This document shows, piece after piece, positions 15,945 through 25,577 of a DNA stretch of 64,000 nt (its first letter is position 1; each line of letters opens with the position of its first letter). The notes under the pieces are model-generated. The model was not told the DNA's origin and ran no database searches. It worked only from the letters and a program-made list of their open reading frames with translations. The translations under genes were made by a program, and so were the position numbers. Source of the stretch: DASUNP01 sp035249305 (GTDB taxonomy: Bacteria; Acidobacteriota; Blastocatellia; UBA7656); the NCBI GenBank assembly GCA_035249305.1, contig DATFGQ010000025.1, positions 1 through 64,000 on the forward strand, written 5' to 3'.

Positions 15945-16505
15945 TCGAGGAGTTGTTAAAGCGAGTTTCCTCATTTCTCCCTCAGTAATATGTCGCGCTG
16001 CGAATCGATCCCTGGAGTTATGACGGGAGTTTAATGCAGATTCACCCCGAACAAAGGTGAACCAGTTGGCATCAATGAGAACGGATGCGCCGTGCGAGAC
16101 TCTCACTAAAGATTTATGTCTGTGTTTTGCGAATCTATCGGCCCGCATCAGCGGGGCCGCGAGCCGCACTGATGAATTGATGCGAGACTCGCTTCGCGGC
16201 CTCCGCTGGATGCGCTTCCTATGAAAAGTCAACGGATGAACTGAACTACTATACCTTTTTAAGCAGCCGCGCGAAGCACCTTCAATTTCTGATTGTACAG
16301 CCGCTCCTCTATGTACCAGTAGTCCAGCCCCATCCTCAACATCACAAACACTACCACTAACAGCTTGCGTGCCGTCGTGCAAATGAAACCCTCACCCTAT
16401 CTTTCTCACCTCTCCCGCGAGAGTGAGATTACTACACCGAACCTCAATCTTTTTATCATTGCCTGTTAGGCGCTGGCGCAAATTTCGTTAAGATGGCCCG
16501 AGAAT
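15945..16505. other. Intergenic region, 561 bp, with transposase remnant
   Basis: Besides the transposase tail at 16259-16388, this stretch contains the sequence CCCTCACCC...CTCTCCCGCGAGAG near 16390-16422, a commonly repeated intergenic word. No intact gene is visible. Confidence 0.6.
16259..16388 (-). pseudogene. C-terminal remnant of an IS110/IS116-type transposase
   Basis: Read on the minus strand, the frame encodes TTARKLLVVVFVMLRMG, then DYWYIEERLYNQKLKVLRAAA and a stop codon (16259-16261). The ARKLLVVVFVMLR segment is typical of the extreme C-terminus of IS110-family DEDD transposases. There is no start, no catalytic core and no second element end. It marks an old insertion next to the macro-like/TIR gene. 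Confidence 0.45.
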
Positions 16506-17531
16506 TTACTTTAGAATCGAGAGTAGGTCTCCGCAAGCGCCCTGAAGCTTCTTTACATCACCCTCTCGGCAGTCCACATATTGCAGCATCTTCATATATG
16601 TGGGAAGGTGCGCTGAATAAATGTAGGCTGGAAACAGACAACCTTCCTCAGAATCTCGGTGACGATAGAGTGCTATGTTGAACTCCTCTTTGCAGACCTT
16701 TGAGGCCAAGTATGCTGGTGAGTACATTGCCAAAAACTTCCGACAAGCATCTATGGCCTCGAAAATCTCTTGTTGCCACGCCGCCCCAGTATTGAGTGAC
16801 AACTTGTCGAGGAAGATGCGCAAATCTGGGCGGACCTTCTTCAATTCATCAACGATTCGGGAAGCTTCTTTGTCGTTATCGTGCGCATAGCTGATGAAAA
16901 CATCGTACTCAAAAGCCTGTGTGCTTTCCAGCGATACATTTTGGTATTTTGGCTTAAGGCGCGCAAACTCATTCTGTAGCTCTGTAGCTTGGTCATCTGA
17001 GTATGCAACTATTCTGAGGCATTTCAAAGGAAATCCGAGACTCATCCAGTGAACAGCGGCATCAAGAAGAGGCGAAATCATGCTTGAAACCGGGACCATT
17101 TGGTCACCGCATGCTACTAAGGGCATGGCGACAGTACTCATCTGTGGAGGGTCACTAAGAAAAGGCGCCAAACTGCGGAAGATATCCCCCACAACTTCCG
17201 GTGGTTTCCCACGCGTCAGAGGTTCAAAGCACAAGATGTGCTTGAATCGAATCCCTGGAACACTAGAAATGACTTCTTGGGACATCCAACATGAGAATGA
17301 GCTTCTTAGGTCAGCAGCCTTGTTTCGAGCTAGTTGCTCAACGGATATACCTTTTCTATATAGAGCCCCTATCAGGGAAGTATGAGTTGGAATATAGTCG
17401 TTGGGAAAAGCTGACAGAACCAGGATGTCAACGGATTCATCGGGCGTTAATGCAGTAAGATCACCTTGATAGATTTCTATCAATCTTTCTTCTGATCTGT
17501 AATTTACTTTAAGAGTATCTAGCAGTCTCAT
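16506..17531 (-). CDS. Macro-like / TIR domain fusion protein, candidate antiphage NAD-signalling effector
   Basis: The 341-residue product has two modules. The N-terminal part (about 15-200) reads YQGDLTALTPDESVDILVLSA, then VAMPLVACGDQMVPVSSMI and a beta strand CLRIVAYS; the GD[IL]T and PL..xGD pattern resembles a divergent macro (ADP-ribose-binding) fold. The C-terminal part (about 208-335) is a TIR domain: YDVFISYAHDNDKEA, LRIFLDK, and SKVCKEEFNIAL containing a candidate catalytic Glu (282/283). Bacterial TIRs consume NAD and make ADP-ribose signals; in type II Thoeris, TIR and macro modules sit on separate proteins. ATG 17531 is preferred (GGGAAG upstream) over TTG 17552. The gene is AT-richer than its neighbours and lies between a transposase remnant and a MITE. 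The TIR call is firm; the macro call is tentative. Confidence 0.8.
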   Translation of the reverse strand: MRLLDTLKVNYRSEERLIEIYQGDLTALTPDESVDILVLSAFPNDYIPTHTSLIGALYRKGISVEQLARNKAADLRSSFSCWMSQEVISSVPGIRFKHILCFEPLTRGKPPEVVGDIFRSLAPFLSDPPQMSTVAMPLVACGDQMVPVSSMISPLLDAAVHWMSLGFPLKCLRIVAYSDDQATELQNEFARLKPKYQNVSLESTQAFEYDVFISYAHDNDKEASRIVDELKKVRPDLRIFLDKLSLNTGAAWQQEIFEAIDACRKFLAMYSPAYLASKVCKEEFNIALYRHRDSEEGCLFPAYIYSAHLPTYMKMLQYVDCREGDVKKLQGACGDLLSILK

Positions 17532-17580
17532 ATGACTTCCCAAGTTTACCAAGACTTTGCGCAGTGAGATAGGGCATTAA

Positions 17581-17786
17581 GAGGGTGTCTGAAAAGCCCC
17601 TGCGGGGCTCTATGTTTGTAGAACAATAGCGTGAATGCGCCCCAACTCCGTAGGAGTTGAATATCAAACATACAACTCCTACGGAGTTGGATAATGGTTA
17701 TGCGATCATTCTACAAACATCTGGCTCCTACGGAGCCTGGTAAGCTCCTACGCGGCCGAGTAAGTTGCCACTTCTCAGACGCCCTC
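17581..17786. mobile_element. MITE-like element, copy B (206 bp), TAA target duplication
   Basis: The ends GAGGGTGTCTGAAAAG and CTTCTCAGACGCCCTC are inverted repeats. TAA flanks both sides (17578-17580, 17787-17789). The interior contains paired palindromes CAACTCCGTAGGAGTTG and CAACTCCTACGGAGTTG, then GGCTCCTACGGAGCC. It fills the 422-bp gap upstream of the macro-like/TIR gene. The remaining 160 bp before the next gene show nothing recognisable. Confidence 0.85.
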
Positions 17787-17954
17787 TAACCGCTTAACTC
17801 CTTTATAAGAGGTTTCAGGGTTCTTAGATACACCGGGTCCGCGATGCAGTTAGGTTAGGCTCGAACTAATATAGTTGATTCATCCGATAGTTGGAACCGG
17901 AAATCGCAGGAATTCTGATCAGATCACTTTGGGGGCGCGTCTGTTGAGCCTACA

Positions 17955-18656
17955 TTAAGTAGCGCTCTTTCGGTAGAGATACTCTCTCCGGCCAAGCTTT
18001 AATCTCTCTTCCACTAAACTGATCGCGGTGTAAAGGATCAAGCTTGCGCCGAGCATTTCTAAGAACTCTTCGGCGCATACTTCAATTCTGTAAAGTGGCG
18101 TGCCTTTTTCGATGAACTCATAGCCCATCGTCTCTAACAGGCTGGCCCCCGATAGGTATGTCAATATGCCTGCCGCCGCGATGAGAGTCTTTCTTCGCGA
18201 CCATAACCAGAAGGCTTTCAAGTCGGGATAAACCAGTCGGACTAAGAGCAGGAGCAGGACCAAGCTGACTACTGGAATCTCTATGTGCTTAAGCATGAGC
18301 GGCGGGACCCAGTCTACGTATCGGTCGCCCAGAGAGGCGGTAACGCCTTCGTGCACCTGTGATGTCTCGTCCAGGGAGAGCAGCAGAAACAGCGCGCCCA
18401 TCATCAAGAGAGAAAAGCGGCGGGGCCTGTCGGAAGACCTGCCCAAGAGAGCCGCGACCCAAACCATCAAACAGATTAGAAGAAGCTGTGAGGAGGAGAA
18501 CCAGGCGGGGATGTTCGCCTCTCCGTCAAGATTAAACAGCGTGTATGTCAGGTTAGGCTCGCCGGGCAGAAGACTGACCCAGTACAGAAAGACCAAACAG
18601 AGCTCTATGATGATTAAGGCACGCAGAATCGAAGGGGCACATTCGTTCTTTAACAT
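17955..18656 (-). CDS. Integral membrane protein of unknown function (about six spans)
   Basis: The 233-residue product has about six transmembrane helices. Charged residues sit inside or next to helices in LSLDETSQVHEG (about 93-104) and EVCAEEFLEMLGASLILY (about 193-210); this repeated D/E and His pattern could bind a metal or a cofactor. No family was recognised. It stands alone between a MITE and a palindromic repeat, so neighbours give no functional hint. Start ATG at 18656. Confidence 0.7.
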   Translation of the reverse strand: MLKNECAPSILRALIIIELCLVFLYWVSLLPGEPNLTYTLFNLDGEANIPAWFSSSQLLLICLMVWVAALLGRSSDRPRRFSLLMMGALFLLLSLDETSQVHEGVTASLGDRYVDWVPPLMLKHIEIPVVSLVLLLLLVRLVYPDLKAFWLWSRRKTLIAAAGILTYLSGASLLETMGYEFIEKGTPLYRIEVCAEEFLEMLGASLILYTAISLVEERLKLGRREYLYRKSAT

Positions 18657-18756
18657 AGTAATCCGGAGCTGTTCGTCCGGCCTCTAACCGCGCTGGTGTT
18701 TATAGATGAAGGTTTGTTGAAATTGGTTGGGCGGCAGAATAAGCAGCGACTATTTT

Positions 18757-18839
18757 GGAGTGCTGCGACTTGTCGCAGCTTTTGTTTTAGGAGAGGCCGT
18801 TATGGCTAACACAAAAGCGGTGACAAGTCACCGCACTCC
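18757..18839. repeat. 83-bp inverted repeat of the GGAGTGCGGTGACTTGTC family
   Basis: Two 33-nt arms (18757-18789 and 18807-18839) are imperfect reverse complements. Each arm itself holds a small hairpin (GCTGCGACTTGTCGCAGC and GCGGTGACAAGTCACCGC). A solo unit lies at 35504-35531. No coding capacity. Confidence 0.8.
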
Positions 18840-18887
18840 GAAAGAGCGGTCACATTGAATTGCGGATGGCTATATATTCTCTCTCGG

Positions 18888-21599
18888 TCACTCGCAGCGC
18901 AGCGCCGCCATCGGGTCTACGCGCGTGGCCCGGCGCGACGGCAGATAGCTGGCCATCATCGCCACCACGAGCATCAACATCGCCGCCGACAGCAGTGAGA
19001 CCGGATCGGTCGGCGTCAACCCGAACAACAGCGCCGAGGCCACGCGGGTTAAGGCGAAGATCAGCGGCAACCCCACGGCTACGCCGACTATGACTAGCAA
19101 CAACGCCTCGCGCAGGATCAGCCACAACACGTCGCGAGTGCTGGCCCCGAGCGCCATCCGAATCCCTATCTCGTTTCTGCGGCTGGCGACGCCGTAAGAG
19201 AGAATCCCGTACAGCCCTATGCAGGCGAGCAGCAGCGCAAGCAGGCCGAAGAAACCGGAGAGCGTGGCCATCAATCGCTCGCGCAGCACAGTAGATTCGA
19301 TCATAGATTTGAAACCCTGGAAGCTGACGGTGATCGCGGGGTTGACCTCGTCGAGGACACGTTTGACGGCCGCCACCATCTCGGGTTGCGGCAGGCGCGA
19401 GCGAATCAAAACCCGCCCGCCGGGTCCCGCGCCCGAGTTTTGCGCCGCGGCGTAATAGGCGATCGGGACAGACTCTTCCCGCAGGTCTTCATACTTAGTG
19501 TCTCGGACCAAACCGACGATCTCGTAGACAGTCTCCGGGTCGCCGGGCGTCGCCGGGACCCAGAACCGCCGGCCGACCGGGTTTGCGCCGTTCAAAAACT
19601 TCCGCGCGAAGGTCTCGTTGACAATCGCTACCAGCGGCGTATCGAGATTGTCGCGCGCATCGAAATCCCGCCCGGCCAGCAGCGGGATTTCAAGCGTCTT
19701 GAAGTAATCAGGGCCGACGCGGCTGAGACTTGTATCCTGCGCTTGCCGCTCGTCTGTGCCGTCTATCCAGACGCTGGCACCGCCCCAGTCGCGCAGCGGG
19801 ATCTCGTGCGCCAGGGCGGCCGATTCCACTCCTGGGATCGCTCGCATGCGTTCGAGCAGCTCATCTTTGAAAGCTGGGTAGCGTTCGCTCGGGAGATTCA
19901 ACCGCCGGAAGTTCACTTCGGCCATCAAGACGCCTTCCTGCCTGAAGCCTGTTTCGACGGTCAGCAATTTCCCCAGGCTGCGCGAAAACAGGAGCGCGCC
20001 CGCCACCAGCACTAACGAGAGCGCGACCTGCGCGACGACCAGCGCCCGCCGCAGACTGAATCGCTCGCGGCTAGCCGTCATCCCGCGGCCGCTGGATTTC
20101 ATCACCGCGCCCGCTTCCGTTCGCGTCGCGCGGATCGCCGGCGCAAGACCGAAGAGCAGACAGGTCAGGACAGACAGCCCCGCGGCAAAACCGAGCAGAC
20201 GCCAATCCGGGTCTAGATCGAGGAAGACAGGGTCGGCGCTCGTGCTGATGAATGTGACGAGGAGCCGGCTCAGCTCCTGCGCCAGCACCGCGCCGACGCC
20301 CGCGCCTACGACGGCAAGCAACAGGCTCTCGGTCAACAACTGGCGGACCAATCGTCCGCGCGAGGCCCCCAGCGCGTGCCGCACGGCGATCTCACGTTCG
20401 CGAGCGCTCGCCCGCGCCAGCAGCAGGTTCGCCAGGTTGGCGCAGGCGATCAACAGCACCAGCCCTGCGATCGCCAAAAGCAGCCAGAGCGCCTGCTCAT
20501 ATTTTTCACGCAACTGGGAAGTGCCAGACCCGGCGGGGACGGCCGTAAGCCTGGAGCTCAGGTAATCTTTCACACTGGGGGGCGGGTAATTCGCCGGCAG
20601 CGCCGCTTCAAAGAGGCCCGGCGAGATCGCCTGCATCTCGGCGTTGGCCTGTTCCAGCGACAAGCCCGGTTTCAGACGGCCCGTGACGGTCAACCACCAC
20701 ATCGTTCCGGACAGCAAGTTGTTATTGCCGCGAACGAGGGCGACGGCGCAGATCGGCAGAGCCAGGTCGAAAGAGCGCCCGACCTCCATGCTGAAAAAGC
20801 TCGGGGGCGTGACTCCGATTATTTCCAGTGAGCGATCACCCAGCGTGAGCTTGCGGCCGATGACGTTCGGATCTCCGCCGTATTCGCGTCGCCAGAACTC
20901 GTGGCTGATGACCAGGCCAGGCTCGGCGCAGCCCCGCTGATCGTCTGTTGCCGTGATGAGGCGGCCCAGCGCGGGTTGAAGACCAAGCGTGTTGAAAAAG
21001 TCGCCGCTAACGTAAAGCATCCGCGCCGGACGCACCTCCCCGCCCGGAGCTAGGTTGACGGTGTCTGTGCCCCAGGCGAAGACGCCGGAGAATGCCTGTT
21101 GCCGCTCCCTGACCTGCTCCCAGATCAGGTTGTTGACCGACGGCGAGCGGGCGAACCCGCCCCGCGCCCCTTTCATATCGGCCATACGGACTTCGGCCAA
21201 TTCCTCGGGCGCCCTGACCGGCAGCGTGCGCAGCCGCACCGCGTCGATCAACTGAAAGATCGCCACATTCGCGCCGATGCCGAGCGCCAGCGTCAGCACG
21301 GCGACGAGCGTGAACCCCGGCGTCTTCAGCAACAGCCGAAATCCGTAGCGCAGGTCTTGCCATAAAGCCTCAATCATACCGCCTCCCCGAACGTCGTAAG
21401 CCAGATCCCTTATCCGCCCCAAGTTGCCGAAGCTTCTCATCGCCGCACGCCGCGCATCCTGCGGACTCATGCCGCGGCCGACGTTCGCCTCCGTCTCCAT
21501 CTCCAGGTGCGAGCGCATCTCTCGGTCTATCTCTTCGATGACCGCATCGCGCCGCACCAGCGCGCGCGCGCGCGCCTTAAGGATGTTTAGCCACTTCAC
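18888..21599 (-). CDS. ADOP-type ABC transporter permease (MacB-like periplasmic core plus FtsX domains)
   Basis: The 903-residue protein starts with a permease prefix (about 1-75: REMRSHLEMETEANVGRGMSPQDARRAAMRSFGN). It then shows the MacB core after LLLKTPGFTLVAVLTLALGIGAN, and two FtsX halves (around LLIACANLANLLLARASAREREIAVRHALGAS and GVASRRNEIGIRMALGAS). This duplicated layout is the 'acidobacterial duplicated orphan permease' family, which often lacks its own ATPase gene, as here. The GTG start at 21599 has GAGGAG upstream. padR lies 12 bp upstream in the same direction, so the pair is one operon. Probably mechanotransmission-type export or efflux; substrate unknown. Confidence 0.93.
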   Translation of the reverse strand: MKWLNILKARARALVRRDAVIEEIDREMRSHLEMETEANVGRGMSPQDARRAAMRSFGNLGRIRDLAYDVRGGGMIEALWQDLRYGFRLLLKTPGFTLVAVLTLALGIGANVAIFQLIDAVRLRTLPVRAPEELAEVRMADMKGARGGFARSPSVNNLIWEQVRERQQAFSGVFAWGTDTVNLAPGGEVRPARMLYVSGDFFNTLGLQPALGRLITATDDQRGCAEPGLVISHEFWRREYGGDPNVIGRKLTLGDRSLEIIGVTPPSFFSMEVGRSFDLALPICAVALVRGNNNLLSGTMWWLTVTGRLKPGLSLEQANAEMQAISPGLFEAALPANYPPPSVKDYLSSRLTAVPAGSGTSQLREKYEQALWLLLAIAGLVLLIACANLANLLLARASAREREIAVRHALGASRGRLVRQLLTESLLLAVVGAGVGAVLAQELSRLLVTFISTSADPVFLDLDPDWRLLGFAAGLSVLTCLLFGLAPAIRATRTEAGAVMKSSGRGMTASRERFSLRRALVVAQVALSLVLVAGALLFSRSLGKLLTVETGFRQEGVLMAEVNFRRLNLPSERYPAFKDELLERMRAIPGVESAALAHEIPLRDWGGASVWIDGTDERQAQDTSLSRVGPDYFKTLEIPLLAGRDFDARDNLDTPLVAIVNETFARKFLNGANPVGRRFWVPATPGDPETVYEIVGLVRDTKYEDLREESVPIAYYAAAQNSGAGPGGRVLIRSRLPQPEMVAAVKRVLDEVNPAITVSFQGFKSMIESTVLRERLMATLSGFFGLLALLLACIGLYGILSYGVASRRNEIGIRMALGASTRDVLWLILREALLLVIVGVAVGLPLIFALTRVASALLFGLTPTDPVSLLSAAMLMLVVAMMASYLPSRRATRVDPMAALRCE

Positions 21600-21611
21600 C
21601 GCGCTTACTCC

Positions 21612-21944
21612 TCACGTAGCCTGCCGCACCTTCGCAATCGCGAGGGCGAGCCGGTCCCAGCTATCTTCTTCGACGGCGAGTTGCCTCTGGCCGGCCCGCG
21701 TCAGCCTGTAGAACTTGGCGTTGCGGCCCGTCTCGGTCACGTCCCACTTCGAGGCGACCCAGCCCTTCTGCTCGATGCGGTAGAGCGCGGGGTAGAGGGC
21801 GCCCTGCTCTACCGTGAGCATCTCGTCCGACATCTGGCGTATGCGCTGTATGACGCCGTAGCCGTGGAGCGGCCCAAGCGAGAGCGCCTTGAGAATGAGC
21901 ATATCTAGTGTGCCTTGCAGCAGGTCGGCCTTCTGGTTAGTCAC
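21612..21944 (-). CDS. PadR family transcriptional regulator
   Basis: The 110-residue winged-helix protein shows the PadR signature: LLQGTLDMLILKALSLGPLHGYGVIQRI, VEQGALYPALYRIEQKGWVAS and KFYRLTRAGQRQL. PadR proteins are usually ligand-responsive repressors of a linked transporter. The GTG start at 21944 has an excellent TTGGAGGTG upstream; a longer TTG-started frame would begin at 21968. It precedes the ADOP permease by 12 bp and is divergent from the propeller-amidohydrolase gene. Confidence 0.93.
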   Translation of the reverse strand: MTNQKADLLQGTLDMLILKALSLGPLHGYGVIQRIRQMSDEMLTVEQGALYPALYRIEQKGWVASKWDVTETGRNAKFYRLTRAGQRQLAVEEDSWDRLALAIAKVRQAT

Positions 21945-21975
21945 ATTCACCTCCAAGACTCTATTCAATTCGGCT

Positions 21976-21996
21976 ATGCCTAAACTGCTTAGGCAT
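21976..21996. promoter_or_regulatory. Candidate PadR operator (ATGCCTAA-N5-TTAGGCAT)
   Basis: Perfect 8-bp arms with a 5-bp spacer lie about 30 bp upstream of the padR start. A further half-site-like CGCCTAAG lies near 22010. The location in the divergent promoter region suggests autoregulation; binding is inferred. Confidence 0.55.
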
Positions 21997-22153
21997 GCTA
22001 AACCGGCGACGCCTAAGATGTCAATGTGTATCCGGTGTAGCTCAACTGGCGCGAATTAGTCTTACTTATTCGTCCGGTGAGGCATTAGGATATGTAATGC
22101 GTCGATCTATAATTCAACTCCGCACCATAAAACATCCCGGAGGAAATGCGCAG

Positions 22154-25153
22154 ATGCTGGCGGTTCGCAATCTCACAACAAGAATTGTTGTCTGTCTTAC
22201 GGCTCTCGCAGCGGCGATGGGCGCTGTCTATCCCCAGGCTCAGGAGTCTCGCCGCCTGGAGGTCAAGGTCTCTCAGGGCACTAATATCGCTATTGCTCTT
22301 TCCCCTGATAAAAGGACTATCGCTTTCGACCTGCAAGGCACGCTATGGACGATGCCCGCCACAGGCGGAAAAGCCAGAGCCATCACCGACGAGCTTGGCG
22401 GCGCGCACCAGCCTGCTTTTTCGTCCTATGGCAAACGGATCGCTTTTCAATCCTATAGAGATGGGAACTGGCATATATGGACGATTGCGCCTGATGGCTC
22501 TCAACTGGCGCAGATTACATCAGGGCCATTTGATGATCGCGAGCCGCATTTCTCACCGGATGGTAAATGCATTCTCTTCTCTTCGGACCGTGGCAGCAAT
22601 TATGATATCTGGAAGATTGACCTCAGCACGCGAAAGCTCGAACAACTCACGAGCGACCCGGCCAACGACTACAACCCGGCCTTCTCGCCCGATGGCCGCG
22701 ATCTGGCTTTTGTCTCTGAACGCAAAGCAGGGCGCGGCATCTGGTTGATGAATGAAGCGATGAACGCAGACGGACGCAAAGAGAGATTATTGAGCGCATC
22801 TGACGCCACAGCCGCGGCTCCGTCCTGGTCACCTGATGGCGCTTATGTGGTCTATCAAACCTTTTCGCGAGAGAAAAGCGCGACGGAACTCCGGGCAAAG
22901 TCGATTGCCTCGAAAGAGGAAGCGCGACTCATCAGCGCTGCGGGCGAAGATGTATTTCCCTTTCGCGCAGCGTGGGCTTCGAATTCGGAGTTTTTCTACA
23001 CTGCTGACGGGCAGATTAAGAAGGCGAGCCTCGTCACTAAAGGACGAAGCGCGATCGCTTTCGAAGCGACAGTCAGGATTAATCGCCCGTCTTATGCGCG
23101 CAAGAAGCGCGATTTCGATTCGACTGTTCCCCGCCCCGTGCTTGGGATTGTCGCCCCCGCAGTGTCTCCCGACGGAGGCCGCATCGCCTTCACCGCGCTC
23201 GGCGATCTGTGGATTCAAGGGCCCGACAAGAAGGCTCGACGAATCACCGATGACATATACGTTGAAGCCTATCCAGCCTGGTCACGCGACGGGACGAAGC
23301 TCGCTTATGTGTCGGACAAACAGGGCGCGATGGACTTATGGGTGCGCGATCTAAAGACCGGCGAAGCGAAGGTATTGGTTAAGTCAGCCAACGGAGTCTC
23401 CAGTCCCGCATGGTCCCCGGACGGAAAACAGATTGCTTACGTAGGGAGCGAGAGCCCTCTGGCCAGTCGTCTCCAGGTCCTCGATATAGAATCGGGCAAG
23501 TCAAGAAAGGTGCTGGACCGGCCTATGCAGCCTGCGCGCATCTCCTGGGGGCCGGGCGGCAAATCGCTCGCTTTCGTATCCCTGAAGACTTTTTCGACGC
23601 GCTACCGCGAGGGGGTATATGAAGTGATGATCGTCCCGATTGATGGTGGCGAGCCGCGCAGCATCAAGCCCTCCGCACCCTGGACCTGGCCTTATGCGGA
23701 GTGGTCGCCGGATGGGCGAATGATGGTTTTTATAGAGGACGGCAGACTTTCGATAGCACCCATGAATGAAAAAGGTGAAATGACTGGCGCGCCACGACGG
23801 ATAAACGACGACCTGGCCGACGGGCCGAGCTGGTCGGGTGATTCGAAGAGCCTCGTCTATCTTTCGATGGATCGCTTGAAGCGAGTTTATGTAGAGACAG
23901 GGCGAACCGAAGATATAACCCCGAAACTGGAATGGCGGCGTGAAAAGGTCGCGGGCGCGATGGTGGTTCACGCGGGTCGCCTGTTCGACGGCAAATCGGC
24001 AGACTATCAGCGCAGTGTCGACATAGTGATCGAAGGCAACCGCATAAAGGAGATTCGCCCGCATAGCGAGTCGCTGCACGCGGGCAAATGGATCGATGCG
24101 AGCGATAAGACGGTGATCCCCGGCCTGTTCGAGATGCACACGCACCAGAATATTTTATATGGAGAGAAGCTGGGCCGGATGTGGCTCGCTTTCGGAATAA
24201 CCTCTGTGCGAGAGCCGGGAACCGATCCTTACGAAGCACTCGAAAGCAGAGAATCATGGGATAGCGGGTTACGGCCCGGCCCGCGCGAATTTTTCGCCGG
24301 TCGCCCCTTCGACGGCAATCGCAACCATAACCCGCTGCTGGAAAGCATTGCTTCAGATTCGCATCTCGACCTCGCCCTTGAGCGGGCAAAGCGGCTCGAC
24401 TACGACCTGATAAAGACCTATGTGAGATTCCCGGACGCGCTGCAAAAAAGAGTTGTCTCGGCTGCTCATAAGATGGGGATTCCGACCGCCTCGCACGAGC
24501 TATATCCGGCGGCCGCGTATGGCATGGATGCCGTGGAACACATAGGCGCGACGAGCCGCAGGGGATATTCGCTGAAGCTCTCGCTTCTGAGCCGAAGCTA
24601 CGACGATGTGATAAAGATACTTGGTCGATCACAAGTCGACTACACTCCGACTTTCGTGCTTTGGGGCTTTCCAATATTGCTGGCAAAAAACCGTGACGTG
24701 CTGAAGAACAGACAGCTCCTGGAATTGCTTGGCGAGCAGAGGGTGAAGGAGCTTGCGAATCGACCGAGCGTTGGCCCCTGGGGGTCTTCGACCCCCGACT
24801 CAGTCTCTGCTCAGGGTAAGACTATACTATCAGCCTTGAAGGCGGGAGCGCGGGTAATGCCTGGAACCGATTCGCCAGCCCTACCCTTCGGCTTTTCTCT
24901 TCAGCTTGAGCTTCAATCGCTCGTTCAAGCGGGGCTCACCCCCTTTGAAGCATTGCGCTCGGCTACGCTATGGTCAGCCGAAGGCGTAGGCGCGGGCCGC
25001 GACCTCGGCAGCATTGAGCGAGGCAAGCTGGCCGATATGGTGATAGTGGATGGAGACCCGTTGCAGAGAATCGAAGATACATTGAACGTCGCAATCACTA
25101 TAAAAAACGGCAGGGCCTATTTACTCAAAGACCTTTTGACGCCGCCGCGATGA
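22154..25153 (+). CDS. Secreted beta-propeller / amidohydrolase fusion protein
   Basis: The 999-residue product has a Sec signal (TTRIVVCLTALAAAMGAVYPQAQ). Residues about 30-640 are PD40/TolB-type propeller repeats (FSPDGRDLAF, WSPDGAYVVY, VSPDGGRIAF and others). Residues about 650-999 form an amidohydrolase-superfamily domain: the metal HxH is His662/His664 in EMHTHQN, with later His in ASHEL and DAVEHIGAT, an Asp in MPGTDSPA, and a C-terminal GKLADMVIVDGDP. Such proteins hydrolyse amides or imides, often peptides; the substrate is unknown. ATG 22154 is chosen for the GGAGGA upstream and the clean signal. It is divergent from padR. Confidence 0.9.
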   Translation: MLAVRNLTTRIVVCLTALAAAMGAVYPQAQESRRLEVKVSQGTNIAIALSPDKRTIAFDLQGTLWTMPATGGKARAITDELGGAHQPAFSSYGKRIAFQSYRDGNWHIWTIAPDGSQLAQITSGPFDDREPHFSPDGKCILFSSDRGSNYDIWKIDLSTRKLEQLTSDPANDYNPAFSPDGRDLAFVSERKAGRGIWLMNEAMNADGRKERLLSASDATAAAPSWSPDGAYVVYQTFSREKSATELRAKSIASKEEARLISAAGEDVFPFRAAWASNSEFFYTADGQIKKASLVTKGRSAIAFEATVRINRPSYARKKRDFDSTVPRPVLGIVAPAVSPDGGRIAFTALGDLWIQGPDKKARRITDDIYVEAYPAWSRDGTKLAYVSDKQGAMDLWVRDLKTGEAKVLVKSANGVSSPAWSPDGKQIAYVGSESPLASRLQVLDIESGKSRKVLDRPMQPARISWGPGGKSLAFVSLKTFSTRYREGVYEVMIVPIDGGEPRSIKPSAPWTWPYAEWSPDGRMMVFIEDGRLSIAPMNEKGEMTGAPRRINDDLADGPSWSGDSKSLVYLSMDRLKRVYVETGRTEDITPKLEWRREKVAGAMVVHAGRLFDGKSADYQRSVDIVIEGNRIKEIRPHSESLHAGKWIDASDKTVIPGLFEMHTHQNILYGEKLGRMWLAFGITSVREPGTDPYEALESRESWDSGLRPGPREFFAGRPFDGNRNHNPLLESIASDSHLDLALERAKRLDYDLIKTYVRFPDALQKRVVSAAHKMGIPTASHELYPAAAYGMDAVEHIGATSRRGYSLKLSLLSRSYDDVIKILGRSQVDYTPTFVLWGFPILLAKNRDVLKNRQLLELLGEQRVKELANRPSVGPWGSSTPDSVSAQGKTILSALKAGARVMPGTDSPALPFGFSLQLELQSLVQAGLTPFEALRSATLWSAEGVGAGRDLGSIERGKLADMVIVDGDPLQRIEDTLNVAITIKNGRAYLLKDLLTPPR

Positions 25154-25213
25154 TAATCGTCCGCCACTCGATAGGAAGTGTAAAGCGCGGTCGGGTGCAA
25201 CTTTGTCGACTGG

Positions 25214-25257
25214 GATTAGCCGCGTTGATATGAAGGATGAGTGCTTTTAATTTTGCT
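25214..25257. repeat. Left copy of a 44-bp direct repeat flanking an accessory island
   Basis: It starts GATTAGCCGC and ends CTTTTAATTTTGCT, and matches 29947-29990 at 38 of 44 positions in the same orientation. The pair brackets about 4.7 kb of AT-rich sequence with accessory genes. Confidence 0.75.
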
Positions 25258-25577
25258 CAGTTTGGCCCGCTCTTCATCACTCAATCACTTAGCGAGCATT
25301 TCGTTAATCTGTAGACAAACTGTGGCCAGAGAATCTAAGAGTAATCACCTATAAGAATATATAAATAGGTATCCCCGGCCATAGGACCTTAGCTGATTAA
25401 TGAGAGTCAACGATTAAAGCAAACCCAAAGCAGATTGCTCCGAAGCCGCTTGAGGAGAGTATACGGATGAAATCGGCTGCAGAATGAGTATAAATAGTAA
25501 GAGACGGGCATAACATACCTAATTTCTCACTTTTTATCATGACCTGTAAGAAAGCCCGATATTGGTCCTAGCTTAGC

